Positions 34,277-43,795 of a DNA stretch of 64,000 nucleotides are shown here, piece after piece. The stretch's first letter is position 1, and every line of letters starts with the position of its first letter. Both the position numbers and the translations under genes were made by a program. Source of the DNA: Treponema sp. UBA4307. Its GTDB lineage: Bacteria; Spirochaetota; Spirochaetia; Treponematales; Treponemataceae. The notes under the pieces are model-generated. The model ran no database searches. It saw only the letters and a program-made list of their open reading frames with translations, and was not told the origin of the DNA. The DNA is taken from contig DGUP01000017.1 of assembly GCA_002394685.1 (NCBI GenBank), positions 30,518-94,517 on the forward strand. Reading direction: 5' to 3'.

Positions 34277-35980
34277 TTAATTTTTAGTAAAGTGATTATT
34301 ATTATAATCTTCCAGGGCCATTGCTTTTATTTCCCTGCGCTTTTTCTTTCCGTTGGAATTAAGGGGGATTTCTTTAAGAAATGCAAAGTAGTGGGGCCTG
34401 CTGTGTTTATTCAAATCTTTGCTTTGACTGCAAAAATCTGCAACTTCTTCAATTGTAAGATTATCATCCTTTGGAACAAGGTATGCGGCCAGAGCCTGTC
34501 CTCTCAGTTTGTCTGGAACAGAGGTTACTGCACAGTCAAATATCTGAGGATGCTGCTTAAGGGCGTTTTCTACTTTTTCCGGATAGATATTTTCTCCCGA
34601 AACAATAATCATATCATCCTTACGGCCTTTTACTGTAATAAGTCCATGTTCATCCCAGGTTCCAGTGTCTCCTGTGTAAAAAAATCCCTTGTGGAATTTT
34701 TTTCTGCTCATGGAAGTGTTCTGAAAATAGGAGCCGCTGGATTTTGCAGGAGAGCGGATAATTATTTCCCCTTCAGTTATATTGTCTTTTGGTACAAGAG
34801 CCTCCGGTTTAGAAAATCCTTTTTCCTTCATCTCAACAAGTAGAACTTCATCATCCAGACAAGAGTAACCGGCAGGAATTTCACTTGCGTCTGCTTTAAT
34901 ATCTTCTGGAGAAAGAATTGTATTCCAGAAAGTTTCAGTGGTGCCGTAATTGTTATAAATATTTGGACAAAGATTATTTGACAGATTGTCATAGTCTGCT
35001 TTTGTAAGAACTGAGCCCAGTGAAAGAACTCCTCTTAATGAAGAAAGTTTTTTCTTCCTTTTGGTTTCAATTTTTGTAATAAGGGCCAGGTTTGCCGGGG
35101 CGCCGGTAATATATGTGATTCCCAGATTTTCAATATAGTCCAGTGTGCTGCCAGGCTTAAAGGTTCTGCAGACAACAAGGGTTCCACCGCAGTAGAGAAC
35201 AGGGCAGGGACCAAGGGCATGCAGCCCCCCTCTATGAAACCAGGGATTTGTGTTCAGGGTAATGTCTTTGTGGTTAAGTCCAAAATGCATGATTGCATCA
35301 TGTGCCGTAAGAACTTCATTTACAATGTTGATTGGAACCAGTTTGGGCAGGGACGTAGTTCCCGAAGTACATAATCTGATGCTTTCGTCGTAAATATGAC
35401 TTTTATGATTTATCTTTATTTCTTCCGGAGATTCAAAACGTATGTAATCAGCAAAGGTGTTTTCTTCCAGATCAGGAGATTTTTTTTCATATTTTTTTTC
35501 TTTTGTTCCCTGAATTGGAATATCTTCATCAAAAACTCCTGCCAGAACAGAAGACTTTGGTTTGTGCTTTATAAATTCAATTGCAGACAGGGCAGACTGA
35601 AGGGCTCTGTAGGAAATGATAACTACTTTTGGCTTATTAATATTAATGAGGCCCGCAATTTCCTTACTGCTGGATTTATAGCTTGCAGGAATAAATATAG
35701 CCCCAAGTTTTTTTGCCGCAATATAACTCATTGCAAACTCAGGACTGTTATGCAGGAAAACTAATACAGTGTCGTTTGGACCAACGCCGTCCTTCTGCAT
35801 CCTGCGGGCCAGTTTATTACTGTAGGCATTCAGCTGGCAGTAGGTATAACTTTTTCCTAATTCAGGATCAAGAAGGGCAGCTTTATCTGAGAACCTGACA
35901 ACATTACGCATAAATCCTCTGAGCCAGGTAAACTGGTGTTCAAACGTGTCTTTAAATGCATCATCATCATAGGTTCTCAT
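34277..35980 (-). CDS. AMP-forming acyl/aryl-CoA synthetase-like ligase
   Basis: 567 residues of the ANL superfamily. P-loop-like CTSGTTSLPKLVP, A5 YNNYGTTETFWN, A7 FYTGDTGTWDEHG, A8 GRKDDMIIVSGENIYP and A10 SNGKKKRREI with the catalytic Lys are visible. The enzyme activates a carboxylic acid as adenylate and probably passes it to CoA or a carrier. On the minus strand TAAAAT (35988-35993) ends seven bases before ATG 35980, so the gene looks leaderless and its promoter overlaps the end of mraY. Neighbourhood with an ATP-grasp ligase suggests a small acyl-amino-acid pathway. Confidence 0.85.
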   Translation of the reverse strand: MRTYDDDAFKDTFEHQFTWLRGFMRNVVRFSDKAALLDPELGKSYTYCQLNAYSNKLARRMQKDGVGPNDTVLVFLHNSPEFAMSYIAAKKLGAIFIPASYKSSSKEIAGLININKPKVVIISYRALQSALSAIEFIKHKPKSSVLAGVFDEDIPIQGTKEKKYEKKSPDLEENTFADYIRFESPEEIKINHKSHIYDESIRLCTSGTTSLPKLVPINIVNEVLTAHDAIMHFGLNHKDITLNTNPWFHRGGLHALGPCPVLYCGGTLVVCRTFKPGSTLDYIENLGITYITGAPANLALITKIETKRKKKLSSLRGVLSLGSVLTKADYDNLSNNLCPNIYNNYGTTETFWNTILSPEDIKADASEIPAGYSCLDDEVLLVEMKEKGFSKPEALVPKDNITEGEIIIRSPAKSSGSYFQNTSMSRKKFHKGFFYTGDTGTWDEHGLITVKGRKDDMIIVSGENIYPEKVENALKQHPQIFDCAVTSVPDKLRGQALAAYLVPKDDNLTIEEVADFCSQSKDLNKHSRPHYFAFLKEIPLNSNGKKKRREIKAMALEDYNNNHFTKN

Positions 35981-35990
35981 ATTTAAGATT

Positions 35991-37103
35991 TTATCTTACC
36001 TTGAAGAATAATCCAAGTATTAAAATTGTAATTAAAAGCTGGAGAATAAGGAACTTAATAAGTACCTGTGTTGGAGACCAGCCTCTGTTTTTTCTCATGT
36101 GGTCATGAAGAGGGAAACGGATGTTTTCGAAAATACTGATGTGAAGGAATCTCTTAAGGAAAACCTTCAGAAGTCCCATTCCGCCGTTAATGAAAATAAT
36201 TGAAGATGTTGCCAGGAACATAAATGGGTTTCCGGTTATCATTACAGTAATTCCAATAAAGAATCCAAGGGCTCTTGAACCGGCGTCTCCCATAAGTACG
36301 TGAGAAGGGAAGGCATTGTGCCAGAGATATCCCATCAATACGCCTGCAAGACAGAAAGTCATTGCACCCCAGCTTGCACCAGATTCCAGGTGTGGAACCA
36401 GCAGGTAAGCGGAAATTTCTTTGTGACCCATAACAAGGTAAAGGACTGCAGCAGAAGTCATGAGGGCCAGAAGTACCTGTGTGGAACTTAAACCGTCAAC
36501 TCCGTCAGTGCAGTTTGTTGTATTAATTGAAACCCAGAGAAGGATGATTGTTACCAGAATGAATACCCAGAGAGGAATGCGTACCGGATTTGTTACAAAA
36601 GGGAACCACCAGTAAATCTGTCCGTCAGGATTTGAAGATTTAATAAAGAAAGCCAGAAGAACTGCTGCCAGGGAACATACAACTAAATCAAGGAAAGCCT
36701 TAATGTATTCTCCCCAGCCCTTTTCACTGCGGTCATCAAGATAACCTGTAAGCATCATGAGCCAGGTTAAAGCCAGTACCCCTGCCTGATACCAGTTTAC
36801 CGGAATTATAAGCAGGGTAAGAATTACGAAAATTGAAATAAATACAATGCCCGAACCTGTAGGTTTACCCTGGGCAGCTTCCTTTGTAAGTGTAAAGTCC
36901 CTGCCCCTGTCGTGAGGAAGTACATTGTAAAATTTAGGAAGAATTTTGCGTGTAAGGAAAAAGCCTACATAAAGGCCGATGATAATCAAGAGTGAGTAAG
37001 ACTGAAGCAGGCGGGCTGAGCCTCTTACAATACTTGCCCAAACTGAATCTGCTGCAATTGACTGAGCAGCATTAAAAAGTAATCCACCTAGATAGTAAAT
37101 CAT
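35991..37103 (-). CDS. mraY: Phospho-MurNAc-pentapeptide transferase
   Basis: 370 residues with about ten membrane helices. PTGSGIVF, the TGYLDDR aspartates, TNCTDGVDGLSS and LMGDAGSRALG are MraY signature motifs. The enzyme transfers phospho-MurNAc-pentapeptide to undecaprenyl phosphate, giving lipid I at the inner membrane. GGAG precedes the ATG. It is outside any mur cluster here; the next genes down the same strand are the adenylate and ATP-grasp ligases. Confidence 0.93.
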   Translation of the reverse strand: MIYYLGGLLFNAAQSIAADSVWASIVRGSARLLQSYSLLIIIGLYVGFFLTRKILPKFYNVLPHDRGRDFTLTKEAAQGKPTGSGIVFISIFVILTLLIIPVNWYQAGVLALTWLMMLTGYLDDRSEKGWGEYIKAFLDLVVCSLAAVLLAFFIKSSNPDGQIYWWFPFVTNPVRIPLWVFILVTIILLWVSINTTNCTDGVDGLSSTQVLLALMTSAAVLYLVMGHKEISAYLLVPHLESGASWGAMTFCLAGVLMGYLWHNAFPSHVLMGDAGSRALGFFIGITVMITGNPFMFLATSSIIFINGGMGLLKVFLKRFLHISIFENIRFPLHDHMRKNRGWSPTQVLIKFLILQLLITILILGLFFKVR

Positions 37104-37196
37104 GGTGCAACTCCATAAAAAATTAATGTCATGATATAAAAATCAAGTATTCCAAAGTCTACTATAAAAAAGATTTTTATGGAATAAAGGGGGAAT

Positions 37197-37823
37197 TTAA
37201 CTTCTTTCTGGAGAATCCTCGAATTTTATGTCCATATCAATAATCTGGTGCTTTGCATCCTTGGAAATTATAGGAGAATTTTCATTGATGATATTTGTGT
37301 TCAGTTTTTTGTGTTCCACTGAAATTTTGTAAATTCCCTTCCAGTAGAGTTTTCCGTCACTTCCTTCCAGGAAAAGACATGTGTCCTGATCGTACTTGTC
37401 ACAGTCCAGGTACAGAAGCAGGTGGCCGGAGCCTTCATTTGAGTCCAGAATGTTTCCGTCAATGTCACAGAAATGAACTTCCGCTACCTTAAGATTAAGG
37501 TCCTTTGTATTGTCAGAAAGAGTACTGTCCAGGGATTTGATTGTGGTGAGTTTTACGTCAAATTCTGAAGGATCAAGATCTTTTTCAGTAAAAGATTCAA
37601 CATTTCTGCCTGCGTTAATGAGGATTGAGGTAACTCCCGGGCCCCATTCCATCTGATCAATAACCAGAGTATAGGAATCATCCTTTTCCTTGAATTCTTC
37701 GTAGGTTGATTTAATGGCCCACTTTCTTAACTTTATTGCCCCTATTACTAAAGCAGTTGCTGCTGCTACGAGAATAATTGCTGTTGTTATCTGCAAAATT
37801 TTACCTCTGGTTTCATCTTTCAT
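37197..37823 (-). CDS. Single-pass membrane protein, function unknown
   Basis: 208 residues from ATG 37823 (AAGGTGA upstream); the ORF start at 37856 is less likely. One membrane helix near the N-terminus (~9-30, ITTAIILVAAATALVIGAI) and a ~175-residue soluble part, probably periplasmic, with LLLYLDCDKYDQDTCLFLEG. No family recognised. The 202-bp inverted-repeat element lies just upstream. Confidence 0.6.
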   Translation of the reverse strand: MKDETRGKILQITTAIILVAAATALVIGAIKLRKWAIKSTYEEFKEKDDSYTLVIDQMEWGPGVTSILINAGRNVESFTEKDLDPSEFDVKLTTIKSLDSTLSDNTKDLNLKVAEVHFCDIDGNILDSNEGSGHLLLYLDCDKYDQDTCLFLEGSDGKLYWKGIYKISVEHKKLNTNIINENSPIISKDAKHQIIDMDIKFEDSPERS

Positions 37824-37912
37824 AAATTTATCACCTTGTATGATTGTCTTGAGCATATCAGTAAATTTTTACAGGTTCAAGTGGAGAAAGATTTGTTTAA
37901 AATCCACCATTA

Positions 37913-38114
37913 TATATAGCCCGAATGTCGAGTTTTGAAAATCAACGAATTTATCAAAAAAAACAGCTCCCAGTCATGAAAACAACTTATCGAAACCGCA
38001 GGCTCGCCTGCTACACGTATTTTGTGCTTGTAATTATTTACGTTTGCCGCTACCGCCGCGCCGTTTTTTTTGTTATGTTAGCAACTTTTCAAAACTCGAC
38101 ATTCGGGCTATATA
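37913..38114. mobile_element. MITE-like 202-bp element with 29-bp terminal inverted repeats
   Basis: 37913-37941 and 38086-38114 are perfect 29-base inverted repeats, beginning TATATAGCCCGAATGTCG. TATA or TA could be the target duplication. The interior has no transposase and carries a minus-strand copy of the structured element found at 6716-6812. A non-autonomous element mobilised by a transposase elsewhere is the simplest reading. A very long hairpin RNA is the alternative. Confidence 0.65.
37956..38051 (-). ncRNA. Repeated structured RNA/terminator element, copy 2
   Basis: Read on the minus strand it starts AGCGGCAAACG, contains AATTACAAGCACAAAAT and GCAGGCGAGCCTGCGG, and ends GACTGGGAGCTG with eight T. 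It matches copy 1 at 6716-6812 over about 95 bases with compensating changes. It ends about 130 bases before the minus-strand membrane-protein gene, so a leader-terminator role there is possible. Confidence 0.5.
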
Positions 38115-38174
38115 GTAAGTATAAGGCCTTTTTAATTGACTGAAAGGGCTTAAATCAATAAGATATTTAGCATT

Positions 38175-40004
38175 ATGACCGCTAACGAGTTACGTTCTAA
38201 GTACATTGAATTTTTTAAATCAAAGAATCACGTTGAAATTTCAGGCCAGTCTTTAATCCCTGAAAATGACCCTTCAGTTCTCTTTACAACAGCAGGTATG
38301 CACCCATTAGTTCCATATCTCCTTGGAGAACCTCATCCTGCCGGAACTCGCCTTACAGATTATCAGAAGTGTGTGCGCACTGGGGATATTGATGAAGTAG
38401 GTGACCCAAGTCACTTAACAATGTTTGAAATGCTGGGAAACTGGTCTCTTGGAGATTATTTCAAAAAGGAATCTATTTCTTTCTCATACGAATTCCTTAC
38501 CAGTAAAGAATGGCTGGGACTGGATCCAAGAAAGATTTCAGTAACAGTTTTTGCGGGAGATGAAAATGCTCCTCGTGATGAAGAAGCTGCTTCTGTATGG
38601 AAGTCAGTTGGTATGCCGGAGGATAAAATTGCATATCTTCCTGCAAGTGATAACTGGTGGGCAGCAGGTCCAACAGGTCCATGTGGGCCTGATACAGAAA
38701 TTTTCTATTGGGTTGGAGAAGGTCTTCCTCCAGAGGGCTCAAACAAGGGTACTGACAGTGCAAACTGGATGGAAATCTGGAACAACGTTTTCATGCAGTT
38801 TAACAGAGTTGATGAAAAGACTCTTGAACCTCTTCCAAAGAAGAATGTTGATACAGGTATGGGACTTGAAAGAACCAACTGTATCCTCCAGGGCAAGACT
38901 TCAGTTTACCTTACAGAAGTTTTCCAGCCTATCATTAATAAGATTGAAGAACTTTCAGGCTACAAGTACGGAACAGATGACCTTAAGGATCAGTCTGTAC
39001 GCATTATTGCAGATCATGCCCGTTCTTCAACATTCATTCTCGGCGACCAGAAGGGGGTTACTCCGGATCGTGTAGGTGCAGGTTATGTTCTCCGCCGCCT
39101 GATCCGCCGTGCAGTACGCCACGGAATGAAGCTGGGTATTGAAAAAGACTTTATGGCTGAAATTGCCATGGTTGTAATCGATAACTTTAAGAATGCTTAC
39201 CCTGAACTTGAACAGAATAAAGATAAGGTATGCTCTGAACTTACAAAGGAAGAGGCAAAATTCCGTCTTACACTTAAGAAGGGTGAAGCTGAATTCCAGA
39301 AGATGCTGCCTAACCTTAACAAGAATCCTAAAAAGGTTATTTCAGGTAAGGTTGCCTATAATCTTTACGAAACATACGGTTATCCTCTTGAACTTACCCA
39401 GGAACTTGGTAAGGAAAATGGATTTACAGTTGATGTAGAAGGATTTAAGGAAGCTGAACGCAAGCACCAGGAAGCTTCTAAAACAGCAGAAGCAGGAAAG
39501 GCAAAGGGTGGTATTGCAGAACAGTCTGATGTTGCTACAAAGTACCATACTGCAACTCACCTGCTGCAGCAGGCCCTTGTAGAAGTTCTGGGTGATCAGG
39601 TTGCACAGAAGGGATCAAACATCAACTCTGAAAGAATGAGATTTGACTTTACTTTTGAACGTCCTATGACAAAGGATGAAATTCAGAAGGTTGAAGATAT
39701 TGTTAACCAGAAGATTAAGGAAGACCTTCCTGTAACAATGGAAGTTATGACCCTTGATCAGGCCAAGGCTGAAGGTGCCCGTGCCCTCTTCGTAAACAAG
39801 TACGGAGAACAGGTTAAGGTTTACACAATCGGTAAGGATCCTAAAAACGACTGGTTCTCAAAGGAAGTTTGTGGTGGACCTCACGTACAGCATACACTTC
39901 AGATTGGAGATTTCAAGATTGTTAAGGAACAGTCTTCTTCAGCAGGAGTTCGCAGAATTAAGGCTGTAATTTCAGGTGGACTTCCTCTTGATCCTGTAAA
40001 ATAA
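38175..40004 (+). CDS. alaS: Alanyl-tRNA synthetase, short spirochaetal form
   Basis: 609 residues against ~870 in most bacteria. The class II catalytic core is complete (FTTAGMHPLVPYLLG, RTGDIDEVG, FEMLGNWSLGDYF, GMGLERTN). The editing domain has its zinc residues (HTATHLL, CGGPHV). The C-terminal DHHA1/C-Ala region is missing; this is a known feature of some spirochaetal enzymes rather than truncation, since the protein ends cleanly and a terminator follows. It charges tRNA-Ala and hydrolyses mischarged Ser- or Gly-tRNA. Confidence 0.92.
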   Translation: MTANELRSKYIEFFKSKNHVEISGQSLIPENDPSVLFTTAGMHPLVPYLLGEPHPAGTRLTDYQKCVRTGDIDEVGDPSHLTMFEMLGNWSLGDYFKKESISFSYEFLTSKEWLGLDPRKISVTVFAGDENAPRDEEAASVWKSVGMPEDKIAYLPASDNWWAAGPTGPCGPDTEIFYWVGEGLPPEGSNKGTDSANWMEIWNNVFMQFNRVDEKTLEPLPKKNVDTGMGLERTNCILQGKTSVYLTEVFQPIINKIEELSGYKYGTDDLKDQSVRIIADHARSSTFILGDQKGVTPDRVGAGYVLRRLIRRAVRHGMKLGIEKDFMAEIAMVVIDNFKNAYPELEQNKDKVCSELTKEEAKFRLTLKKGEAEFQKMLPNLNKNPKKVISGKVAYNLYETYGYPLELTQELGKENGFTVDVEGFKEAERKHQEASKTAEAGKAKGGIAEQSDVATKYHTATHLLQQALVEVLGDQVAQKGSNINSERMRFDFTFERPMTKDEIQKVEDIVNQKIKEDLPVTMEVMTLDQAKAEGARALFVNKYGEQVKVYTIGKDPKNDWFSKEVCGGPHVQHTLQIGDFKIVKEQSSSAGVRRIKAVISGGLPLDPVK

Positions 40005-40012
40005 TTTTTTTT

Positions 40013-40055
40013 CACCTGTGCTTTGTAACAAAAAAAAAGTGCAGGTGTTTATTTT
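40013..40055 (+). terminator. alaS terminator
   Basis: CACCTG (40013-40018) pairs with CAGGTG (40042-40047) and is followed by TTTATTTT. The stem is short and the loop is A-rich. TATAAT motifs at about 40055-40080 just downstream may serve the next gene. Confidence 0.5.
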
Positions 40056-40157
40056 GTATAATCAGTTTATGGTGTATAATAGTGCAAGTTTTGTGCAGTT
40101 TTGCATGAACTACCAGAGTTTATCCATAACAAAAATTCATTGTAAACGAGGATTTTT

Positions 40158-41246
40158 ATGAAACGTCGCTTAGTATTTGGTTTAGTAGCTTTACTCACAG
40201 CTGCAGCAGCATTTGCTCAGAATGATCTGCAGCCTCTGGTAATTGTCAAGCTCAATAAATCTGAAACAATTACATTAAAAACTCTCAAAACAAGAGTAAA
40301 TTTCATCCAGAAGCAGTATGATGCTTATGGTGTTACACTTACTGCAAAGGAAAGAGGTGAAATCCTTGAATCCCTCATTGATGAAAAGCTTATTGTTCAG
40401 GCCGCTGCAAAGGAAAATCTTGCAATTACAGACAGCCAGGTAACCCAGGCCTTCCTTTCAACTTTCAGCCAGCAGCTGGGACGCAATGTTACAGAATCTG
40501 AACTTGAAAGCCTGATTCAGCAGCAGACAAAAATGAGTCTTAACGAATACCTGCTTCAGAATACAGGTATGGGCGTAGCAGATTACAAGGCTTACCTTAA
40601 GAATCAGCTCATTGTTCAGCAGTATGTTTACACAAAAAAGCAGCAGGAAATTGCAAAAGTTTCTGCAACAGATAAGGAAATCCGTGATTTCTATGATCTT
40701 AACAAGTCCAGCTTTATCTGGAATGACATGCTTAAACTTTACCTGGTAATTGTTCCAAAGGGAAATGACGCTACTGCAGCAAGAGCACTTTGTACACAGC
40801 TCCGCACTCAGTACAACGCAGCTCCTTCTACAGCAGGGGACACTATTTCCAAGGATGCAAGAAACGGTAAGAATTTCCAGGCAGGAACCATCATCGTACA
40901 GAAAACTTCAGCTCAGGCTGCTCAGCTTGGCTGGGATATGAACAAAATCGTTGAACTTTTCGGCAAATCAACTGGTACTGTTTCTGAAGTAAATGAAACT
41001 GCTACAGACTTCCAGTTCTATGCAGTTCAGAAGAAGTATGATGGAAAGATGCTTTCTCTGAGCGACATTGTTCAGCCTGAAACAACAGTTACTGTTTACG
41101 ATTACATTAAGCAGAACCTTACAGCTCAGAAGCAGCAGCAGTACTTTGCACAGGCAGCCCAGGAAGTTGCAGATTCTCTGGATACACCAGCTAATGTTGA
41201 ACGCAAAAAGACTGGTGCTGATCTTACAAATCTTTTAAGCTGGTAG
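40158..41246 (+). CDS. SurA-like periplasmic chaperone/PPIase-family protein
   Basis: 362 residues with a signal peptide ending ALLTAAAAFAQN. The helical SurA N-terminal domain (~35-190: LTAKERGEILESLIDEKLI, EKLIVQAAAKENL) is clear. A parvulin-like region (~190-300: LKLYLVIVPKGND) is degenerate. It is expected to hold outer-membrane proteins in the periplasm. nusB follows eight bases after the stop, so the two are probably co-transcribed. Confidence 0.75.
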   Translation: MKRRLVFGLVALLTAAAAFAQNDLQPLVIVKLNKSETITLKTLKTRVNFIQKQYDAYGVTLTAKERGEILESLIDEKLIVQAAAKENLAITDSQVTQAFLSTFSQQLGRNVTESELESLIQQQTKMSLNEYLLQNTGMGVADYKAYLKNQLIVQQYVYTKKQQEIAKVSATDKEIRDFYDLNKSSFIWNDMLKLYLVIVPKGNDATAARALCTQLRTQYNAAPSTAGDTISKDARNGKNFQAGTIIVQKTSAQAAQLGWDMNKIVELFGKSTGTVSEVNETATDFQFYAVQKKYDGKMLSLSDIVQPETTVTVYDYIKQNLTAQKQQQYFAQAAQEVADSLDTPANVERKKTGADLTNLLSW

Positions 41247-41253
41247 GTTCAAG

Positions 41254-41748
41254 GTGTCACGTAGAAAAGGTAGAGTTCTGGCATTCCAGGCTCTTTATTC
41301 ATACGACGTTGGCGGCCTTACTTTGGACAGCCTTCTCGAACTGGAATGGGACCAGAAAGATAAAAGCGAAATGGAAACAGGCCTTGCTGGTTCCCTTGCA
41401 GATTCTGCGCTGGAAAGTGAATCTGAAGATGAATCAAAGTCTGAATCAGATACAGAAACTAAGGATTATGCCCGTCTTCTGATTGCAGGTACAATTAATC
41501 ACCTGGATGCAGTTGACGAAGCAATCAAAAAGCATCTCTCTGCAAAATGGGAGATTGGCAGATTGAACAAGGTAACTCTTGCCATCCTTCGTCTGTCTGT
41601 ATTTGAACTGCTTTATCAGAAAGATCTGGCTGCAACAATAGTCATTGATGAAGCAATCCGTATTGCAAAAGATTACGGGGCTGATGATGCCTATAAGTTC
41701 ATTAATGCCATACTGGACAGCATTTCAAAGGATGTTCCACGGTCTTAA
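41254..41748 (+). CDS. nusB: Transcription antitermination factor NusB
   Basis: 164 residues from GTG 41254. RRKGRVLAFQALYSYD at the N-terminus and WEIGRLNKVTLAILRLSVFELL with TIVIDEAIRIAKDYG in the second half are NusB signatures. It binds boxA RNA with NusE during rRNA transcription. An acidic Ser/Glu/Asp insert (~53-72) makes it longer than the usual ~140 residues. Confidence 0.88.
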   Translation: MSRRKGRVLAFQALYSYDVGGLTLDSLLELEWDQKDKSEMETGLAGSLADSALESESEDESKSESDTETKDYARLLIAGTINHLDAVDEAIKKHLSAKWEIGRLNKVTLAILRLSVFELLYQKDLAATIVIDEAIRIAKDYGADDAYKFINAILDSISKDVPRS

Positions 41749-41757
41749 TTAAATAAC

Positions 41758-41786
41758 TTGCACAGGTTCTGCCTGCATTGTAAAAT
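41758..41786 (+). promoter_or_regulatory. Leaderless promoter of the TPR lipoprotein
   Basis: TTGCAC (41758-41763), a 17-base spacer and TAAAAT (41781-41786). ATG 41795 is eight bases further and there is no Shine-Dalgarno. Confidence 0.65.
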
Positions 41787-41794
41787 ATGTTAGC

Positions 41795-43708
41795 ATGACT
41801 GTGATTAATACAAGACTCTTTCATAAAATATTTTTGATATTCACAGCGGCACTGGTTTCAGTGTCGCTTTTTGTTTCCTGCAATCATCGTTCTGACAGTT
41901 ATAATATAATCAGCAGACTGGATGAAATTGACCTGCTGATTTCTGTGGGGGACACTAAAGAAGCCGTTCTCAAACTGAAGGAAGCGGAAAAATATACCTA
42001 CAAGCCTCTGGATTTTATTGGAATTTACAAACGCTACATTTATCTTGGGGAAGATCAGGCAGGACTTAAACTTCTGGAAAAAGCAATGAAGAAACATCCT
42101 GGGGACGGGGAAATTCTTGCGGTACACGTTCACTATCTTCTTCGCCATAAGGAAATTGACCGGGCTTACGAAGAAGCAAAAGGCCTTGAAAAAACACAAT
42201 ATGCCTCCCTTTATTCAGAAGCACTTTTTTCCTATGCACTGAAATATCATCTCTCTGCAGAAGAACTCTTCAATCCATCCAGAAAAGAAAAAAAACTTAG
42301 AAAAGAAAAGCTTAAGGCAATTGAAAATGGTGAACTGGCGGAAGATAAGGGCTTTTATTATGACCGGCGCTTTATTCCTTTTTACATTTATGCCTACAAA
42401 GGTTCAAAAGTAAATCAGTGGATGATAAATGCGGCCTGTTTATATATGAGGGACGGAGACTACGAAAAAGCTGTTCTTCTTATGCCGGAAAAAATGCCTC
42501 TGGTAAGGGACAGTTATTTCTGGGCCTGTGTGCTTTTTGATTCTTCCCACTACGGAGAAAGCGTTCAGGCTCTTAACACAAACAAGGGGCTCTGGGGACA
42601 GGATGAATATTCCGTAAAATCCATAGCCCTTCTTTCAGATGATTATTATATTCTTGGAGAAGACCAGGCTGCAGAAGATGCCCGTTCGGTTCTCTTTACA
42701 ATGGATATGGATGAAAAGGCCCTTCTTGCTTACAACAAAATTCTTCCTGTCATCTACCTTAACTCTGCAATTTTTGCCCGGGAAAATGATGATGTGAGCC
42801 ATGAATATGATAGACTTAAATTTCTTGTAGAGCAGTTCCCTCTTTTTGAACCGGGACTGGCCTCTTACTGTCAGCTGGCGATTGATTCCCTTAACCGGCC
42901 GGAAGAAGAAGCTCTTTCTAAAAAACTCAGGGAAGCAGGTTTACGTACCCAGGCAATGGAGCGGCGGGATGCAATTCCTGAAGTCAGTATGGAAGAAGCT
43001 CTTGGTCGGGTAGATTCTGCCATTGCAGTTGAACCTTCTGCTGAATTTGAAGTTCTTAAAGAAAATGTTTACAGCTTGACCCACAAAAGCGAAAGTCAGG
43101 GGCAGAAACAGGTTCGTTTATGGAAGCTGCTGGAAAAAAATGAAAATGGAACTTCAACTTACCCGGAGGAAATTGTTCATCACGGAGTCTTTAAGTTGAT
43201 TGGACTGAATCAGACTGAAGATGCCCGGGCCATGTTTGACGAATATCTTAATGTTTCTTATGGATTAACATTAAAGGATATTGGGGAATTTGTTCTTCCG
43301 GATCGTTTTGCTTCCTGGGAATATCAGGCTGCAGCGTGGTTTATGAAAGACATAAAGATTTCCAAATCCAGGGAAATTTATGAATATATCATTAAGAGGT
43401 TTAACGAAAGAAATCCTAGAACTCAGCACCAGAGTCAGAATGATGCAGTTATAAATGCCCTGATAAATCTTGCAGTTATATATGAAGGAACAAACCGGCA
43501 GGGTAAGGCTCTGGAATGTTTGAATGAAGCTCAGGGAAGATGTGTTGACGGCAAACTGAAGGCAGAAGCCCTTTACCGCATGGCAAAAATTCAGATGACG
43601 CAGAAGCAGGATCCTCAGGCCATTCAGTCCCTCCGTTATGCTTTAACCCTGGATGAGGACCACAACAAGGCCAGACTTTTACTTAAGCAGCTGACAAATG
43701 TTTATTAA
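41795..43708 (+). CDS. TPR-repeat lipoprotein
   Basis: 637 residues. A signal with lipobox SLFVSCNH is followed by helical repeats across the whole length (GDTKEAVLKLKEAEKY, GDYEKAVLLMPEKM, RQGKALECLNEAQG, QDPQAIQSLRYALTLDEDHNKA). TPR lipoproteins act as scaffolds in the outer envelope; no partner can be named. It begins next to its promoter with no leader. Confidence 0.7.
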   Translation: MTVINTRLFHKIFLIFTAALVSVSLFVSCNHRSDSYNIISRLDEIDLLISVGDTKEAVLKLKEAEKYTYKPLDFIGIYKRYIYLGEDQAGLKLLEKAMKKHPGDGEILAVHVHYLLRHKEIDRAYEEAKGLEKTQYASLYSEALFSYALKYHLSAEELFNPSRKEKKLRKEKLKAIENGELAEDKGFYYDRRFIPFYIYAYKGSKVNQWMINAACLYMRDGDYEKAVLLMPEKMPLVRDSYFWACVLFDSSHYGESVQALNTNKGLWGQDEYSVKSIALLSDDYYILGEDQAAEDARSVLFTMDMDEKALLAYNKILPVIYLNSAIFARENDDVSHEYDRLKFLVEQFPLFEPGLASYCQLAIDSLNRPEEEALSKKLREAGLRTQAMERRDAIPEVSMEEALGRVDSAIAVEPSAEFEVLKENVYSLTHKSESQGQKQVRLWKLLEKNENGTSTYPEEIVHHGVFKLIGLNQTEDARAMFDEYLNVSYGLTLKDIGEFVLPDRFASWEYQAAAWFMKDIKISKSREIYEYIIKRFNERNPRTQHQSQNDAVINALINLAVIYEGTNRQGKALECLNEAQGRCVDGKLKAEALYRMAKIQMTQKQDPQAIQSLRYALTLDEDHNKARLLLKQLTNVY

Positions 43709-43765
43709 AAAAAACTTGCCCTTTGAAGGTAATTTTAGTATCTTTTTTATTACAAAAGAAAATTA

Positions 43766-43784
43766 AATTTTGTTTAACAAAATT
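43766..43784. promoter_or_regulatory. Dyad directly before groES ribosome site
   Basis: AATTTTGTT-T-AACAAAATT is a perfect 9-bp inverted repeat, ending two bases before GGAGG. As RNA it can fold with a 5-base loop; as DNA it could be a repressor site. It is not the CIRCE sequence. Confidence 0.4.
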
Positions 43785-43795
43785 GGAGGAATATT

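Noticed and set aside
37925..38143. 72-codon ORF inside the inverted-repeat element
   Set aside because: It spans the terminal repeats and has no ribosome site; the stretch is better explained as a non-coding repeat element.
43709..43795. CIRCE element before groES
   Set aside because: The dyad AATTTTGTT/AACAAAATT does not match the CIRCE consensus TTAGCACTC-N9-GAGTGCTAA.
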